A stretch of DNA of 64,000 bases from Acholoe squamosa. Its lineage: Eukaryota > Annelida > Polychaeta > Phyllodocida > Polynoidae. How positions within the stretch are numbered: position 1 is the first letter of the stretch; every line of letters starts with the position of its first letter. The translations under genes and the position numbers were made by a program. Location: NCBI GenBank assembly GCA_949317995.1, contig OX439040.1, positions 56,578,089 through 56,642,088 of the forward strand, in the 5' to 3' direction. Below, piece after piece: positions 1 to 11,498 of this stretch. The notes under the pieces were generated by a model. That model had not been told where the DNA came from. It did not search any database and saw only the letters and a program-made list of their open reading frames with translations.

Positions 1-403
1 TATATTTTTCTCAGCCCCTCTTTTGCTGAGACCCTCTTTCCCTTTCGCTCCTCTCTGTGTATCGCTTTTATGTTTGGTGAGATTGAGCTGAGGTCAGTCT
101 GCGTGTGTCCAGACGGGTCCAGTCTGTACCGTGGTGGGGGGGGGGGGGGTGGTAGATCAGGCACCCAGAGACTACCTTGTAGTTGAAAGGGACACAGTAT
201 TTTTCGGTAGGAAGATGATACTTAGATCAAGGTTCTGCCATGTTTGTACCCTAATGGTTGAAAGGGAAAATCGGGGGGGGGGGGGGGTCCTGCACCTCTC
301 CAGTGTAAATAGCTAAACCTAGCCTCGCAAGCTTAGCCAACCCTAACGCACCCCACGATACTGGTTACAGCTATAGATCCGGCACGTCTGCCTTCAGTAC
401 CAC
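1..403. other. Intergenic or intronic, no gene seen
   Basis: Nothing gene-like is visible. Two long runs of G (around 132-148 and 271-286) are the main features. Open frames here are short and run through the G tracts, so they read as glycine-rich noise. Confidence 0.5.
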
Positions 404-589
404 GGCCTTCCCTAGCCCACTTAAAACGGTCTATAACTCTTCTTTCCTATCCTCTTAGGATGTGTGTGGTGCACATATGCGGGGGCACCGACACATTCCT
501 CTGTTAAACTGTGTATTGTTGTTCTTGCCATGAATATGACCTTAGCTGTCGGTATGGCGTTAAACATCTATTACCCACCCACTCACTCT
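404..589 (+). mobile_element. SINE-like retroposon, copy 1
   Basis: About 185 bp that recurs at 1368-1547 and 45268-45440. Shared landmarks in order are CCCTAGCCCACTTAAAA, TTTCCTATCC, GGATGTGTGTGGTGCACAT, ATGAATATGACCTTAGCTG and a tail GCGTTAAACATCTATTAC leading into CACTCACTC. The end in a short simple repeat and the target duplication around the third copy point to a LINE-mobilised SINE. No clear pol III A/B boxes are seen, so it may be a 5'-truncated family or the 3' end of a LINE. Divergence from the other copies is roughly one base in eight by eye. Confidence 0.7.
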
Positions 590-1367
590 TCATTACCACA
601 AGCAGGGAGCAGCATCTTCCTAGCATCCCACCAATTCTTTCTTACCCCCTCGCCTATCATGGATTTACAGGATGTGGGTGTGGTGGGATGTGGAAGGGGA
701 AATTGAAAGTGATATACACTTTCAATGTTTGGGTGGTTGATTTTTAAGAAAATGTTGATACGACTAGTTCAGGAACTTTGTTATCACCAAGGCAAAAGGT
801 AGAGATGTAGGAGTAAAGCTACCTATGAGAAGTAATAAATAATTAGCTTTTGGGATCGGCTGGGGTAGATAGAGCTGGGGCCTTGTTTGATACGGGTCAC
901 CACCCCCGCCCCATGGTACTAGCTCTACCAGCAGCAGTTGCTCATGGAGCAACTCACCTCCAGGTATGGCTCCAGGGTTTGTAGACTGTGGTAGGGAGAC
1001 AGACCGCCGACAGATGGCGCCTCGTGCCGCCCTGGAGGAGGAGGAATCACGTGGCTGCGGCCAGGTGTGAAGCCACTTTAACCATTTAGGGTCCGCCTGA
1101 GTCCTCAAATTCATGGCCCTTGGTGGTGATGATGCAAATGTTTAGTAGTGCTGGCTAGTTTAGTCTCACTAGCACCAATTTGAAGCATCATACCAACCCC
1201 ATGGGAGTGTATCAACCTGCAGGGAGGGAATGATGCAATTATGCAGTAAAAGTGAGCTATTTGATAACGTCAAATGTGGGAGGAGTGCCTCAGGTAAATA
1301 GATAAGAGTTAAGGGTAGCATACTGGCTATGTTGTTACGGTTTGTGGTAGGTTTAATTGCATATACG
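590..1367. other. No gene seen; one CTCF-like core near 1006
   Basis: A GC-richer patch (880-1090) carries GCCGACAGATGGCGCC at 1006-1021, which fits the CCACNAGATGGCGC type of CTCF core with two mismatches. An ATG inside it opens a 17-codon frame ending at a CAG/GTGTGA donor-like site. That is too little to call an exon. Confidence 0.3.
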
Positions 1368-1547
1368 GGCTTCCCTAGTCCACTTAAAAGGGTCTATATC
1401 TCATCTTTCCTATCTCCTCGGATGTGTGTGTTGCACATATGTGCGGGCACTGACACATTCCCCTGTAAAATTGTGTAATGTAGTTCTCGCCATGAATATG
1501 ACCTTAGCTGTCGAAACGGCGTTAAACCTCTATTACTCACTCACTCT
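1368..1547 (+). mobile_element. SINE-like retroposon, copy 2
   Basis: Second copy of the repeat at 404-589 in the same orientation, about 780 bp downstream of it. It ends in ACTCACTCACTC. No convincing target duplication was found for this copy. Confidence 0.7.
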
Positions 1548-2057
1548 AATTGCCTACACTTGTAACACTTTCCAACCTCACTAGACTTGACCGAGACTGT
1601 GGGAGTTAGAGCCCACCTACACAGTTCACCTATTAAACGCTCTATGCCTCTCCCCCCCCCCCCAAGGTACAACTAGGTAGGGCCAGGTCGTCGCCTTAGT
1701 GCAAGAAGGTTGTAACTGATATTTAGGCAAAAATGATTTTTCTTCTGTTTTTTTTTCATGTATTGACCCTTATCTTGCTACTATGAAAGTGCTGGGGCTC
1801 TGTCTATCATATTTGTGCCTACAGGCCCCGGTGCGATGTTGGTGTTTCCATTTTGTGCTATAGTAAGTGGAACACTTCTTTTGCCTCTCCTGCAAAATCT
1901 GAAAAATGCAGGTACAACCTTCTTGCACTAAGGCAACGAGGTGCAGCCTCCCCCGCCACCCACCTTCTAATTTGCCTCACCAAACCTATTAAATTGGTGT
2001 TTGTGTGGAGGGTTGTTTTTGTTTTTTGTTGTGCTTTTTTTTTCTTCTTCTAACAAG
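1548..2057. other. No gene seen; strong pyrimidine tract at its end
   Basis: AT-rich sequence with a C-run near 1654. Positions 2013-2051 form a T-rich tract followed by TAACAAG. This is the shape of a 3' splice site and is discussed with the next feature. Confidence 0.3.
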
Positions 2058-2186
2058 AAGAACTCGCTGGAATTGGAACAGCGCGAACTGGCCGTGTTAT
2101 TTCTGGCACCTGGTGGGGGATCCTGGTGGACTGGAATAGCCATGTTAGTTAAATATAGAGCACAGCGTGACATGCTCTGTGTTTGA
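2058..2186 (+). CDS. Possible terminal exon, product unknown
   Basis: A long pyrimidine tract and TAACAAG acceptor precede 42 codons and a TGA. The encoded peptide begins KNSLELEQRELAVLF and continues APGGGSWWTG. Support is only the splice-like context and a non-random-looking peptide; length alone is well within chance. It could instead be a transposon fragment. I do not recognise the sequence. Confidence 0.22.
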   Translation, partial: KNSLELEQRELAVLFLAPGGGSWWTGIAMLVKYRAQRDMLCV

Positions 2187-3424
2187 GATTCTGGGTGTGT
2201 GGCTCTATGGGTGAGGGGGGGGGGGGTAAAGGGGTGCTACCCTCAGAGGGTGCTGAACCAGCATCTCACTTAGACTCTTTAGCACCATAATCAAATTTTA
2301 GTATTGTTTCAAAGTGGAAAGCTTTGCATGGATTAGACTTGGGTGCATGTGTGTCCACAATATCTGGACTACCAGTTAGTGTGTGAATCTTATGCCTTGA
2401 GAAAGCTGAAGCTGCTTCGAACGTTACAACCGCTTCTACAAGCTCCCGCCCCTAACCCTTCACATAATTACCTCCCCACCTCTCCCTCCTCCACTAACGA
2501 TCCGTCCAACAGCTGCGGCGACCGTTGATTCAATTTAATACCGGCGATTGGCCGTGTGCTATCCGATACCACTTCACAGGGCCCACCCTATCCACGCCAA
2601 CCGATCCTCCATGCCTTCTCCCCACCCAATACTGACCCTGGTTCCACCCTTGCCAGTGTTGTGATTTTAGTTGATATTTTGGGGGTGAGGTATCAAAGGG
2701 TTTTTTGACCACTGTTTTGTGTAGAACACAAACTGAGTGCAGTTTTCAGACAGGTTAAATAGGAGTGTGTGGGTGCGGTAGGTGCACTCAGTACATGTTC
2801 ATAATGCCACCAGTGGAGGGGATGGGTGTGGCTCACATGTCATGACATCATTAAACCCTATTTAAACTGGACCAACTTAACTCATTATGGATCAGCAAAA
2901 TATTAATGAAGTTCAATTATATCATCAAAACCTATCATAGAGGTAGTTTTTCCTGTAAATATACTTGATGAAATAAGTACATCGATTGTGTGAAGTACTG
3001 TCGTCAATGCTCTGTGGTATAGTGATACTGTTAAGTAGTAGACGTGTTCCCACGCCGCTATGATATACGAGTATAGGTTATGTAATAAAGGGCGTGGTCG
3101 GTAGCTTCAAAGGAGGGTGTAGGCGGCACATGAAAGCGCTCCTATTGATCCCCCATTAACCCTAGCTGACAGTGGAGACAATCATTAGACTCATGTACAC
3201 CTAAGGGGGGGGGGGCAGCAGGGTATCATTGTACATGAATGATCTCATACAGGTAGCACATTCCTGACACTTTTAATGAAACCCCATCAAGCAATGTTGT
3301 TTTCTCCATTGAACCACAGGGAAATTTTCCCAAGAATTTTCGGTCCTAGATATTCATCTTAAGAATTCCCATTTATGTGAGATGTTATTATATTCATGGT
3401 GGTATTTATTTTGCTGCGTTGCAG
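2187..3424. other. Intron or intergenic, no gene seen
   Basis: Contains G-runs at about 2213-2226 and 3205-3214. No ORF, repeat family or RNA motif could be supported. The last 60 bases carry the pyrimidine-rich stretch and GCAG acceptor used by the next exon. Confidence 0.4.
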
Positions 3425-3551
3425 GTACTTCTTCAAGGCCCCTAGTGATGAGTTTGGCTCCGGTGTCATCTACGAGGAGGTCTGTGACGACAACTCGGTG
3501 CTGCCCTTATGGGAAGGCAAGGTGTTTGGAAAGCTGGAAAAGGTCGACTGA
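3425..3551 (+). CDS. Last coding exon of an unidentified plus-strand gene
   Basis: A good 3' splice site (TTATTTTGCTGCGTTGCAG) is followed by one base completing a split codon, then 41 codons and a TGA at 3549-3551. The peptide starts YFFKAPSDEFGSGVIYEEV and ends VFGKLEKVD. It is acidic, with D/E/K-rich codons, and reads as a folded-domain C-terminus rather than noise. The two other plus-strand frames are stopped early or give Arg/Thr-rich peptides. A 2.7 kb AT-rich tract with a terminal AATAAA follows, as expected for a 3' UTR. Upstream exons must lie to the left, probably beyond the window. I cannot assign a family. A second terminal exon in the same phase lies at 9376-9484 and could be an alternative 3' end of the same gene. 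Confidence 0.55.
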
Positions 3552-4285
3552 AGGTCAAACTGATCGACGCCAAGGTCAAAACTCAAGGACACACGCCATA
3601 TCCAAATGGAGAACGGTCAATGCTCAAGGACAGTTTGCTTTATGTCAATGAATGATAAGGCTACGACTAAGACAAACAATGAGTTTGATAAGAAGGCGCC
3701 ACTGAACGGCTGTCTTCTTCCCTCCTTTTAAAGTACAAAAAAATGTGATATTTATAGTGAATTTACCTAGGGGAGTGTTGTGCAGTGGTGGAGGTGAACT
3801 TGATAGTTGAGAACTGAGAGAAGGGGATAGTTCGAGCAAGCAGACGACACTCAGGCAGAACGCGGAACCAGCAACAGGAGACGTATGGCAGGGACATACC
3901 GCACGGGCACCATCTTAGATGCTGGTACCTACAGGGACGTAATGACATTGTACCATTATAGCCCAGCAACCAGCTCAGGTGGCTCCCTCTCCAAGGCTCC
4001 CCTAAACAAACTCTCTGAAAAGGCTGAAAAAAAGGACCAAGAAGTCGATCGCGGCCCTGGTGGCTGCAGCAGGTTCCATAGTGAATTGTACCAAAAGCTA
4101 AAACCAGCTAAGGTCACAAACAGATAGAGGAAGAGGTTGTTGAATGGCCTTCTGGGATCGCCATACTAGGGTAATAAGAATACTTATTCTGTAAAGCTGC
4201 TTGTTTGTCTCAAGATGCATGTAAAGAAAACAGTACAGGAAAGAAAAGCTTGGTTTCCACACCGTCTTTCTTGACGAAAGAAAAG

Positions 4286-4316
4286 TACGTCAGTAGTGAC
4301 GTCGGTGATGACGTAA
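4286..4316. promoter_or_regulatory. Cluster of three CRE/ATF-like sites
   Basis: TACGTCAG (4286), TGACGTCG (4297) and TGACGTAA (4309) fall within 31 bases, each matching at least six of eight positions of TGACGTCA. The following GC-rich patch has CCGCCGCCC. This may mark a small enhancer or promoter inside the region read as UTR. CREB/ATF binding at such sites is established; use here is inference. Confidence 0.35.
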
Positions 4317-6235
4317 TGGCGATGACACCGCCGCCCTCTCAGTAAACACTGCTATCCACCAGAGTGAGGCAATTTAAATTTAGCCTCGTCTCTACTCTGG
4401 CCAAGGTGCTCCTATTGATTCAGTTTTCAAATGGTGAATAAATGGATGGTTAGGGGTATGAAAAGACAAGTCAAACAAATACAACTTACAACTGCGCTAC
4501 ATTAGCATTGGGTCTCTTCTTTCAGTATGTGCACGCAAATTGTAACTCAACTACCACAAAAAGAAAGAAAAGTGAACTGAAATAGAATGGGCACAAATAC
4601 AAATCAGTATTTTTTATGAACCTCAGTCAATAATAGACAATACAGTGGAGTCTAGCCATGACACATAATCCTGACCTGTATTTTCTTTTTATGTAGAAGG
4701 GGTGTTGTCAGAAGGGTGCTAAAAAAGGAAACATGCCCTCTGATTTTAATTGAAATATTCTTTTAGCTTTTCTCCCATTCTGAAGGAGAAAAGTTTTCGT
4801 TTCGTTTCGCAGAAAGTTTTAGGAGAATTTATGCACTTTTACTGGCTTGATATGGGTCTACAAATTTCCAATTTCGTAAGCTTTTGTATACATTTTTAAT
4901 GGGTACGCCAATTCTTATAATTGTTGTACATAAGTCTTTCAATAGGAAAAACACATGATATGTGGAACTCCATTAGTGTATATATATAAAAAACATATTT
5001 AAACAATCCATAGATTTTTCAACGTCACCATGTTAAAGAAAAAGATATTTTCTGTGAAAGCAATGTCAAAAATGTTACCCCATGTTCTCTATGGTGTATT
5101 TGGTTAAAACTAGGAAAATAAGACAACGACAATGTAATTACTATGAATTTTTTTTTGTAAATTTGGAGAGAAAAATTGGAACACTGTTTGGTTTTATTAT
5201 TAGATTCAAGCATTTTATTCTGTAACTCAATCAATTTTTCGGACTCGTATTTTATGTGAGGTCACCGTACGTACGCCTTGTAGGCACTTTTTGAAGGAAT
5301 ATATTTGTCATATTCTTACCTTTAATTTCTTATATTTGCTACTTTTCTTCAATGTTGATATTGTATGAGTTGTACATATCGGGTCAAATAAGCTCTTTGT
5401 TTTGTGCATAGAGCAATACCTCGAAATCCTGACTAGAAGAAAAAACTTTCCTCACTGAAATGTGACCAGGTTATAGAATGGTGCAGTGTGATTCTATTTC
5501 AACAAGAAGACACAAATCTATGAGATATGACATTATGTAAGAGGGAAACTATTTTAGATTTATTCTTCTGAGTTTTATTGTACAGTATTGATGATTTTAT
5601 GTTTGCAAATATGATATAGTAATATTTGTGGGTGTCATGATGATTTAAGAAATGGTACATTGAAGACGATTTTGCTTCATTTTATTGAAATATTCCCTGG
5701 AAGTCATCAGGTATTTATAGTGATTTCAGAAAATGAAAATGCATCAGTCACTAGTACACAAAAAAATGATACACACAACACACTCACACACAAACAAATT
5801 ATTGTGATGGAAACAAATATCACATTTTAGTTCTGAGTAATGTCTCGGTGGAATACGGAGTATTGTATGTTATGTTATTTATGTCTGAACGTTTCCGTTA
5901 TTGATACAAAAACAGAAAAATATACAAAGTAACTAACAAATGTTACAATGAGACACATGGTATAATAAAGTTATCATGGAGAAATTCTACACACAGCCAC
6001 CTTTATAAATGCCATATTATATGTACAGACGTTTTTAGGGTATTCCCGAATGTGGGCAGTCTTTGTACATAGGTCTAGTTGACCACTCTGACGTGCCCAC
6101 TACACATTTGTACTATGAAACAGTGGACTAGTAAGGTGATGAAACCTATTCACTGATAACAAAACACAGGCATAAACACATTGTAATAATTAATGATAAA
6201 ACAACGGTACAGTTCGTGTAAGAAATGCCAACCTC

Positions 6236-6241
6236 AATAAA
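6236..6241 (+). terminator. Poly(A) signal AATAAA
   Basis: Canonical hexamer followed by GTTTGTATAATATTTTC, a GU/U-rich downstream element. It closes the AT-rich tract that starts after the stop codon at 3551. Confidence 0.5.
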
Positions 6242-6260
6242 AGTTTGTATAATATTTTCA

Positions 6261-8369
6261 ATATAAACAGTGGTTTATTATTTCTTTATTAAGAGAACGA
6301 AAGAGAAACTAAGATACAGTTTCTTTAATGTGTCACTTTATCAATTATAAGTGAGGAAAATTGGATGTCTCGGGTCAAATACAATGTAGTGCTATGCCTG
6401 GAAATTTTCATTATTTTGGGAATATGATTAATCGTTAAAAAAATTGGCTATTTTTGAGCAACTTTTAATTCAAAAGATGAATGAGCGATAAATATTCAAC
6501 GGCAGTGAAGGCGCGCCTTATTCGAGGGAAAAGCCCTAGGTAACACTAAAGAAAAGTCTTTCTGGTTGGGAGTATGAGGATTAAAAAGTCAGTAGTTAGG
6601 TAGGGATATGATTTTGACTGTTTCAAACGGAGATTTGTATTAAAAGAAAATTCCTGCCAGGGGCTGAAAAAAAAGTTTTCATCAGCACCTCTCACACTGA
6701 CCCGTCATCTCAACCAGAAACAGACTTTTTTTAATTGTGGCCCTAACTAGCCTTATACTATAAAATATACCTGGCAGCAGGATGCTCCTTACAGCCTAGA
6801 CCATACAGGAGACTACTAACTGCTCAAAATCAAGACCTGGCTGCCACTTACACTATATATGTATATATGCAAGGTGCACCTAGCAGGTGATGTGCATGTA
6901 TTGCAGTAATATTGTTTGGCCATGGGCCCACAGGTTCAGGATTATATGGTCCTGCACCTAAATCCCCGTGCCTTGTCTTATTCTACCACTGGATCGGTTG
7001 CAGTTTCTATGGGAATGTACTTCTCAGAAACCCATAGGAGATATCTACGGAACCCACATCCAGTACTACGGGTAGCATTAATGTCTACCCTCGAGGGATA
7101 AAGTGCATTATCTTGTGTATTTATCATAAAGCTGCAATAAATTTATGCAAACAAATGTTCCATTCTATGAAAACTAAATGAATTACAGAAAATGGTGAAA
7201 TCATGATTAAGTGCAAGCAATCTTAAACATCCACTGTCTTTTGTGGTCAGCACTGTTAACTGCTACTTCAGCACTTGTCCCAATAGAGTGAGAGCTATCA
7301 GTGGGGGTTGTACAGAGAGCTATCTAATCTATACCCGATGATCATGATCAACAAATATTACTTGATCATGGCTGCAAATGGTGTACATAGTTGATGTAGA
7401 GGGTTTATTTCCCCCGTCCTTATACCCCTCTCTGCCACAAGTTATCTCAGGGACTGTCAGTAGGCAGTTACAATCCCGTCTATGACAGTATTTTTGAATG
7501 CTCTCAAACCACTCCTCCAATATTGTTACAATCCTGCCGCCACCTATACGTCAAAAAACTGCCAAAGACTGAGTGCATAATGCCTCAGCACATGTACAGG
7601 GCATTCATAAGGACCTCCTACCCTCAGTGGTAAAGTCTGGTTACATTTACCAAAGAGATGTACTCGGTCACATCCTGTGCCGCAAGTCATGCAACATTCT
7701 CATAAAAATGCCTTTTTCCTCAACTTTGCAACTTTGGTCGTGAAGAGTCTTTAGATCTTGCCTCAGCCGACACTGCTTTGATCCAACATAACGACTGTGT
7801 GAGGGGCCACCGTCACCCCCACCCCTATCCTCTTCCACTGCTCTTTCACGCAGTCTTTTCCTTTGCCACATTCGCATTAGCGTGCGTTTTTAAAGATACC
7901 TAATTTTCTCTGCACTAAGTTACTTTTATTTACCATGATTATATGTATTAAGAGTAAGCAAGCACCGTCTCGTCATTAAAACCGACAGAGCCTCTCCCAA
8001 AGCATATCTTTGGGGAAGCTATTTTTGCTCTCATCCACACAAGGTTCTGCCTCTACCCTATTAACTGTATTTCACCAAGGAGAACTATCTCTGTGTGCTC
8101 TGCCTGTTTTCACTCACGAGCTTGGAAAGGCATGGGCCGCGGGAGTCAAGTGCCGCACATAAAATTGTACCGTCGCATGGCTTCCCCTGCTAGTTCTTCC
8201 CAAAAATGGTAGGAGCCACTGTCTAAAATCACCCTTACTCCTCTAAGGGTGGTGGTTGGGGGGGGGGGGTCAGTCTTGATGTTAGTCCCCAGCCCCAGTA
8301 TCATCCGCTCACAAGTTATGCCTGTGGATATCACTATTCCGCTTTGGACCCATTGCTAATAAGTGGTGT
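6261..8369. other. Intergenic or intronic, no gene seen
   Basis: About 2.1 kb without a supportable gene. Frames of 60-70 codons (for example 6916-7101 and minus 7668-7877) are within chance for this length. A G-run lies near 8259. Confidence 0.4.
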
Positions 8370-8565
8370 GCACTCTCAGAACAGATGTTTAGAATCTAAA
8401 CACACTCCTAACACAATGTTGTTCTTCGTTTTGGAATGTGTTTAGACCCTAAACATGTTTAGGATTGAAGGTGTTTAGACAGTAAGTGTTTAGATGAAGC
8501 TAGTGTTTAGGCTCTGCTGTGTTAAGATTATCATTGTGTTAAGACAAAATGTGTTGAGGTGTTTT
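8370..8565. repeat. Remnant of a motif-array element (TGTTTAGA type)
   Basis: Within 200 bases the motif TGTTTAGA/TCTAAACA, or its core GTTTAG, recurs about eight times in both orientations, grading into GTGTTAAGA copies. The element at 55140-56002 uses the same motif and has clean inverted ends, so this is probably a fragment of that or a sister family. A start near CACTCTCAGAACAG is possible; no matching right end was found. Confidence 0.5.
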
Positions 8566-9375
8566 GCTTTTATTCAGGGCTGGGGAAACATCATTTAGAA
8601 GTAATCTAATAGAGCAGTCATTCTTCCAGAATGTAGATGGTAATCCATTGTAGTTGGTGATTCTGCGGTTGGGGATTCATCTCATCAAAAAGACAAGGAA
8701 CGTGAAAATAGAGAAGACATTTAGTTTCAAGTAGTGATGGAGTTTCTTTTATAGATTAAGAACAAAGTCAATTTTATATTATTAATTGGTTGTTATTGAG
8801 TATTCATCTAGTATATATGTACATAGGCCCATGAGAGAGCAATTCAAATGAGGACCCGAGATCTGTTTGAAATTAGATGGGGCTTCAGGGAGTGCAGGTA
8901 AACGGGTCCTCATTACTTATTGTCTTAGGAGGTTTTCAAATAGAATTATAAGAGAAACTTACCTACATGTACTATGTAACCGTTCCTATGTATAGAAAAC
9001 TCAAAGTCCAGTAGGCCTATATGACAGTTTCCCCTTCCTGTCTCTGTGGTGGACTGCATAAGACTGATAGCATATGGGAAATGTCCAATATTGTGTATAG
9101 AATATCCATATGTTTAGGTTGTAAACACAAAGTAGGCATAGTTGTTCAGATAACTATGGAAAGTAGAACTCGTGGTGCAAATAGATGCCATAATGCCTTG
9201 CATATAAGGCACGGTTTATAGGTGAGGATGGAGCAGTAGCATGCCTTAAAGGATTGACCAAAATTAGCCTTATAGGATTGACCAAAATTAGCGGTGTGCT
9301 TTATAGGCGAGTATACTACATGTATAACTTTAATAGCGAGGTTTCATATTGATTGTGTGTGCGCGGCCATGACAG
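8566..9375. other. No gene seen; pogo-like remnants near 9195-9300
   Basis: GCATATAAGGCACGG near 9198 and CTTTATAGGCGAG near 9299 resemble the TIR sequence of the pogo-like element at 21109. Between them GGATTGACCAAAATTAGC occurs twice in tandem (about 9250-9293). The remainder shows nothing. Confidence 0.35.
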
Positions 9376-9484
9376 GTCTGACTTCGGAATATTTGGCGAT
9401 ATTCAGACAGGTGCCATACTTCCAAACTACCTGACTGCCATAAACAAGTTTGGCCGCGAGATCCACGGTTTCACCAAGGATTGA
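9376..9484 (+). CDS. Second terminal-exon candidate, product unknown
   Basis: CCATGACAG is followed by one base completing a split codon, 35 codons and TGA at 9482-9484. The peptide starts SDFGIFGDIQTGAILPNYL and ends EIHGFTKD. Composition is protein-like, while the overlapping ATG frame (MTGLTSEYLAIF) stops after 22 codons. The polypyrimidine tract is weak, which lowers confidence. It enters in the same phase as the exon at 3425, so both could be spliced to one upstream donor as alternative last exons. Alternatively it belongs to another gene or a pseudogene. The family is not recognised. Confidence 0.42.
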
Positions 9485-9532
9485 AGTGTGTGAGAGACTG
9501 TCGCCAAGCAGAGGCAATCCTAGGCATAGTAG

Positions 9533-10238
9533 TGGGCTGTATGGTTGTGTTGAATGTGTATATTAGGGGGTGTTACTTGTGTTGGGGTTAGCTAGACTCA
9601 AGTGTCTCTCTGTAGACCAGCCCACTCTTAATCCACAGATGAGTACTGCTCTGGATGTGTTTACTGGGTTTTATTGTCCATTCACACATAGATATGATAG
9701 GTTACAATCCTCAATAGTCCATGGCAATGTCAGCAGCAGAACAATGTGACTGGCAAGGTGTGTGCATGTAGATGTGGCCGTGTGGAGAGATAGTGGCTCC
9801 AGGCCTAGCTGAGCTGCTCTACTCGTAGTCCATGGTTCGACACCAGGCCCTAGCCTAGCGTCCGCTCTTCATGCCGGCTCCCGCACTTCTGCGCGGCTCA
9901 TCCTGCTCGTCTCTACCTGGGTTTCTCTCTGCTCGATTATTGGCTGAATCCCTCATCACGTGTCCACCGCATGCACACCCCCCAAGTCCCTGCCTTGGTG
10001 TAGGACCTATCCTACCCCAATCGTCGCTGCTTACCTCATGCTCACGGAATCCTCCTGACCAGATCTTGTCGACTCCATCCGTCTGCAACATTCCACAGCC
10101 TACCATAAACTCTAGCTACCATAAACCCTACACAGGATTCCCATAGCACTCTCTCATATAGCATACAATAAACACAGACATAATTGTACCCTGTTATACC
10201 CGTAAATTATAATTATTGGCTATTGATGACAAGACAGG
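9533..10238 (-). repeat. LTR (3' LTR in minus orientation)
   Basis: Plus-strand ends are TGGGCTGTATGG and GACAAGACAGG. On the minus strand TATATG (10155-10160) could be a TATA box and AATAAA (9670-9675 complement) the poly(A) signal. Small frames inside (91 and 83 codons) occur identically in the other LTR and are not genes. Confidence 0.85.
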
Positions 10239-10787
10239 TGCGGGCGCTCCCCCTCTGTGACTCGAGCCACCGCAAATATGGGTCTTGTCATGCTACCCTG
10301 ATATTCTCTGTAATGCAGTTTCACATCAGTGTCTTCACATACATCTTATCCACATACATACTATACAATTATATCATCCTCAGATAAGACAGAGCACAAT
10401 GACATGTGATACAAAAGTATGCGATCATAACATTGATTACTTCATAGTTTTCTTACCTAGATACATGCTTATTTAGTTTCAACAATACATTTCACACTGC
10501 TCCCAGTAACATTATGAAGCGCACAACACACTAAAATAAATGTTCTTGCTATTATTACTTTCATACATGTGAAAAGATCTGTGAAAAGGGACTCCCACTT
10601 CAGGAGTAATAATGTCCCTCTTCCCAGCGAAGGACACACATGTTTCTTCGATCATTCTTCTAATATTTCTCCTTTTTGGTCCAAAACTATAGCCAATTAG
10701 CATGCTTGACTTAACATTTAAATCAACTCATTCAAGTCACTACAATAGCCCTTCTTGGCTGTAAAAATACCCGGGTTCTCCACCATC
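10239..10787 (-). mobile_element. Internal region of the LTR element
   Basis: No gag, protease, RT or integrase reading frame is present. A hairpin-forming segment at 10578-10627 is closely related to 21753-21801. The stretch 10768-10785 reads on the minus strand as TGGTGGAGAACCCGGGTA, a candidate primer-binding site two bases from the LTR. Confidence 0.7.
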
Positions 10788-11493
10788 TGGGCTGTATGGT
10801 TGTGTTGAATGTGTATATTAGGGGGTGTTACTTGTGTTGGGGTTAGCTAGACTCAAGTGTCTCTCTGTAGACCAGCCCACTCTTAATCCACAGATGAGTA
10901 CTGCTCTGGATGTGTTTACTGGGTTTTATTGTCCATTCACACATAGATATGATAGGTTACAATCCTCAATAGTCCATGGCAATGTCAGCAGCAGAACAAT
11001 GTGACTGGCAAGGTGTGTGCATGTAGATGTGGCCGTGTGGAGAGATAGTGGCTCCAGGCCTAGCTGAGCTGCTCTACTCGTAGTCCATGGTTCGACACCA
11101 GGCCCTAGCCTAGCGTCCGCTCTTCATGCCGGCTCCCGCACTTCTGCGCGGCTCATCCTGCTCGTCTCTACCTGGGTTTCTCTCTGCTCGATTATTGGCT
11201 GAATCCCTCATCACGTGTCCACCGCATGCACACCCCCCAAGTCCCTGCCTTGGTGTAGGACCTATCCTACCCCAATCGTCGCTGCTTACCTCATGCTCAC
11301 GGAATCCTCCTGACCAGATCTTGTCGACTCCATCCGTCTGCAACATTCCACAGCCTACCATAAACTCTAGCTACCATAAACCCTACACAGGATTCCCATA
11401 GCACTCTCTCATATAGCATACAATAAACACAGACATAATTGTACCCTGTTATACCCGTAAATTATAATTATTGGCTATTGATGACAAGACAGG
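10788..11493 (-). repeat. LTR (5' LTR in minus orientation)
   Basis: Apparently identical to 9533-10238. Followed by the target duplication AGTAG (11494-11498). Identity of the two LTRs implies a recent insertion or gene conversion. Confidence 0.85.
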
Positions 11494-11498
11494 AGTAG

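Larger units (their letters stand above)
3552..6260 (+). other. Probable long 3' UTR of the exon at 3425
   Basis: Base composition drops to strongly AT-rich, no frame stays open, and no recognisable repeats occur, as in invertebrate 3' UTRs. The most convincing end is AATAAA at 6236-6241; earlier AATAAA-type hexamers near 4437 and 5964 could give shorter isoforms. A cluster of CRE-like sites at 4286-4316 is odd for a UTR and is reported separately. Confidence 0.45.
9533..11493 (-). mobile_element. Young non-autonomous LTR retrotransposon
   Basis: Two 706-bp direct repeats (9533-10238 and 10788-11493) flank 549 bp of non-coding sequence. No difference between the repeats was seen by eye. The whole unit is bounded by AGTAG at 9528-9532 and 11494-11498, a 5-bp target duplication. 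Minus orientation is supported three ways. TGGTGGAGAACCCGGGTA, a plausible tRNA primer-binding site, abuts the right repeat. A purine-rich AGAGGGGGAGCG lies next to the left repeat. Each repeat has TATATG then AATAAA in that order on the minus strand. The internal region lacks gag and pol, so this is a miniature (TRIM/LARD-like) element. It sits 48 bp after the stop of the exon at 9376. Confidence 0.88.

Noticed and set aside
9855..11401. Identical 91- and 83-codon frames occurring twice
   Set aside because: They lie within the two LTRs, overlap on opposite strands and have no domain.
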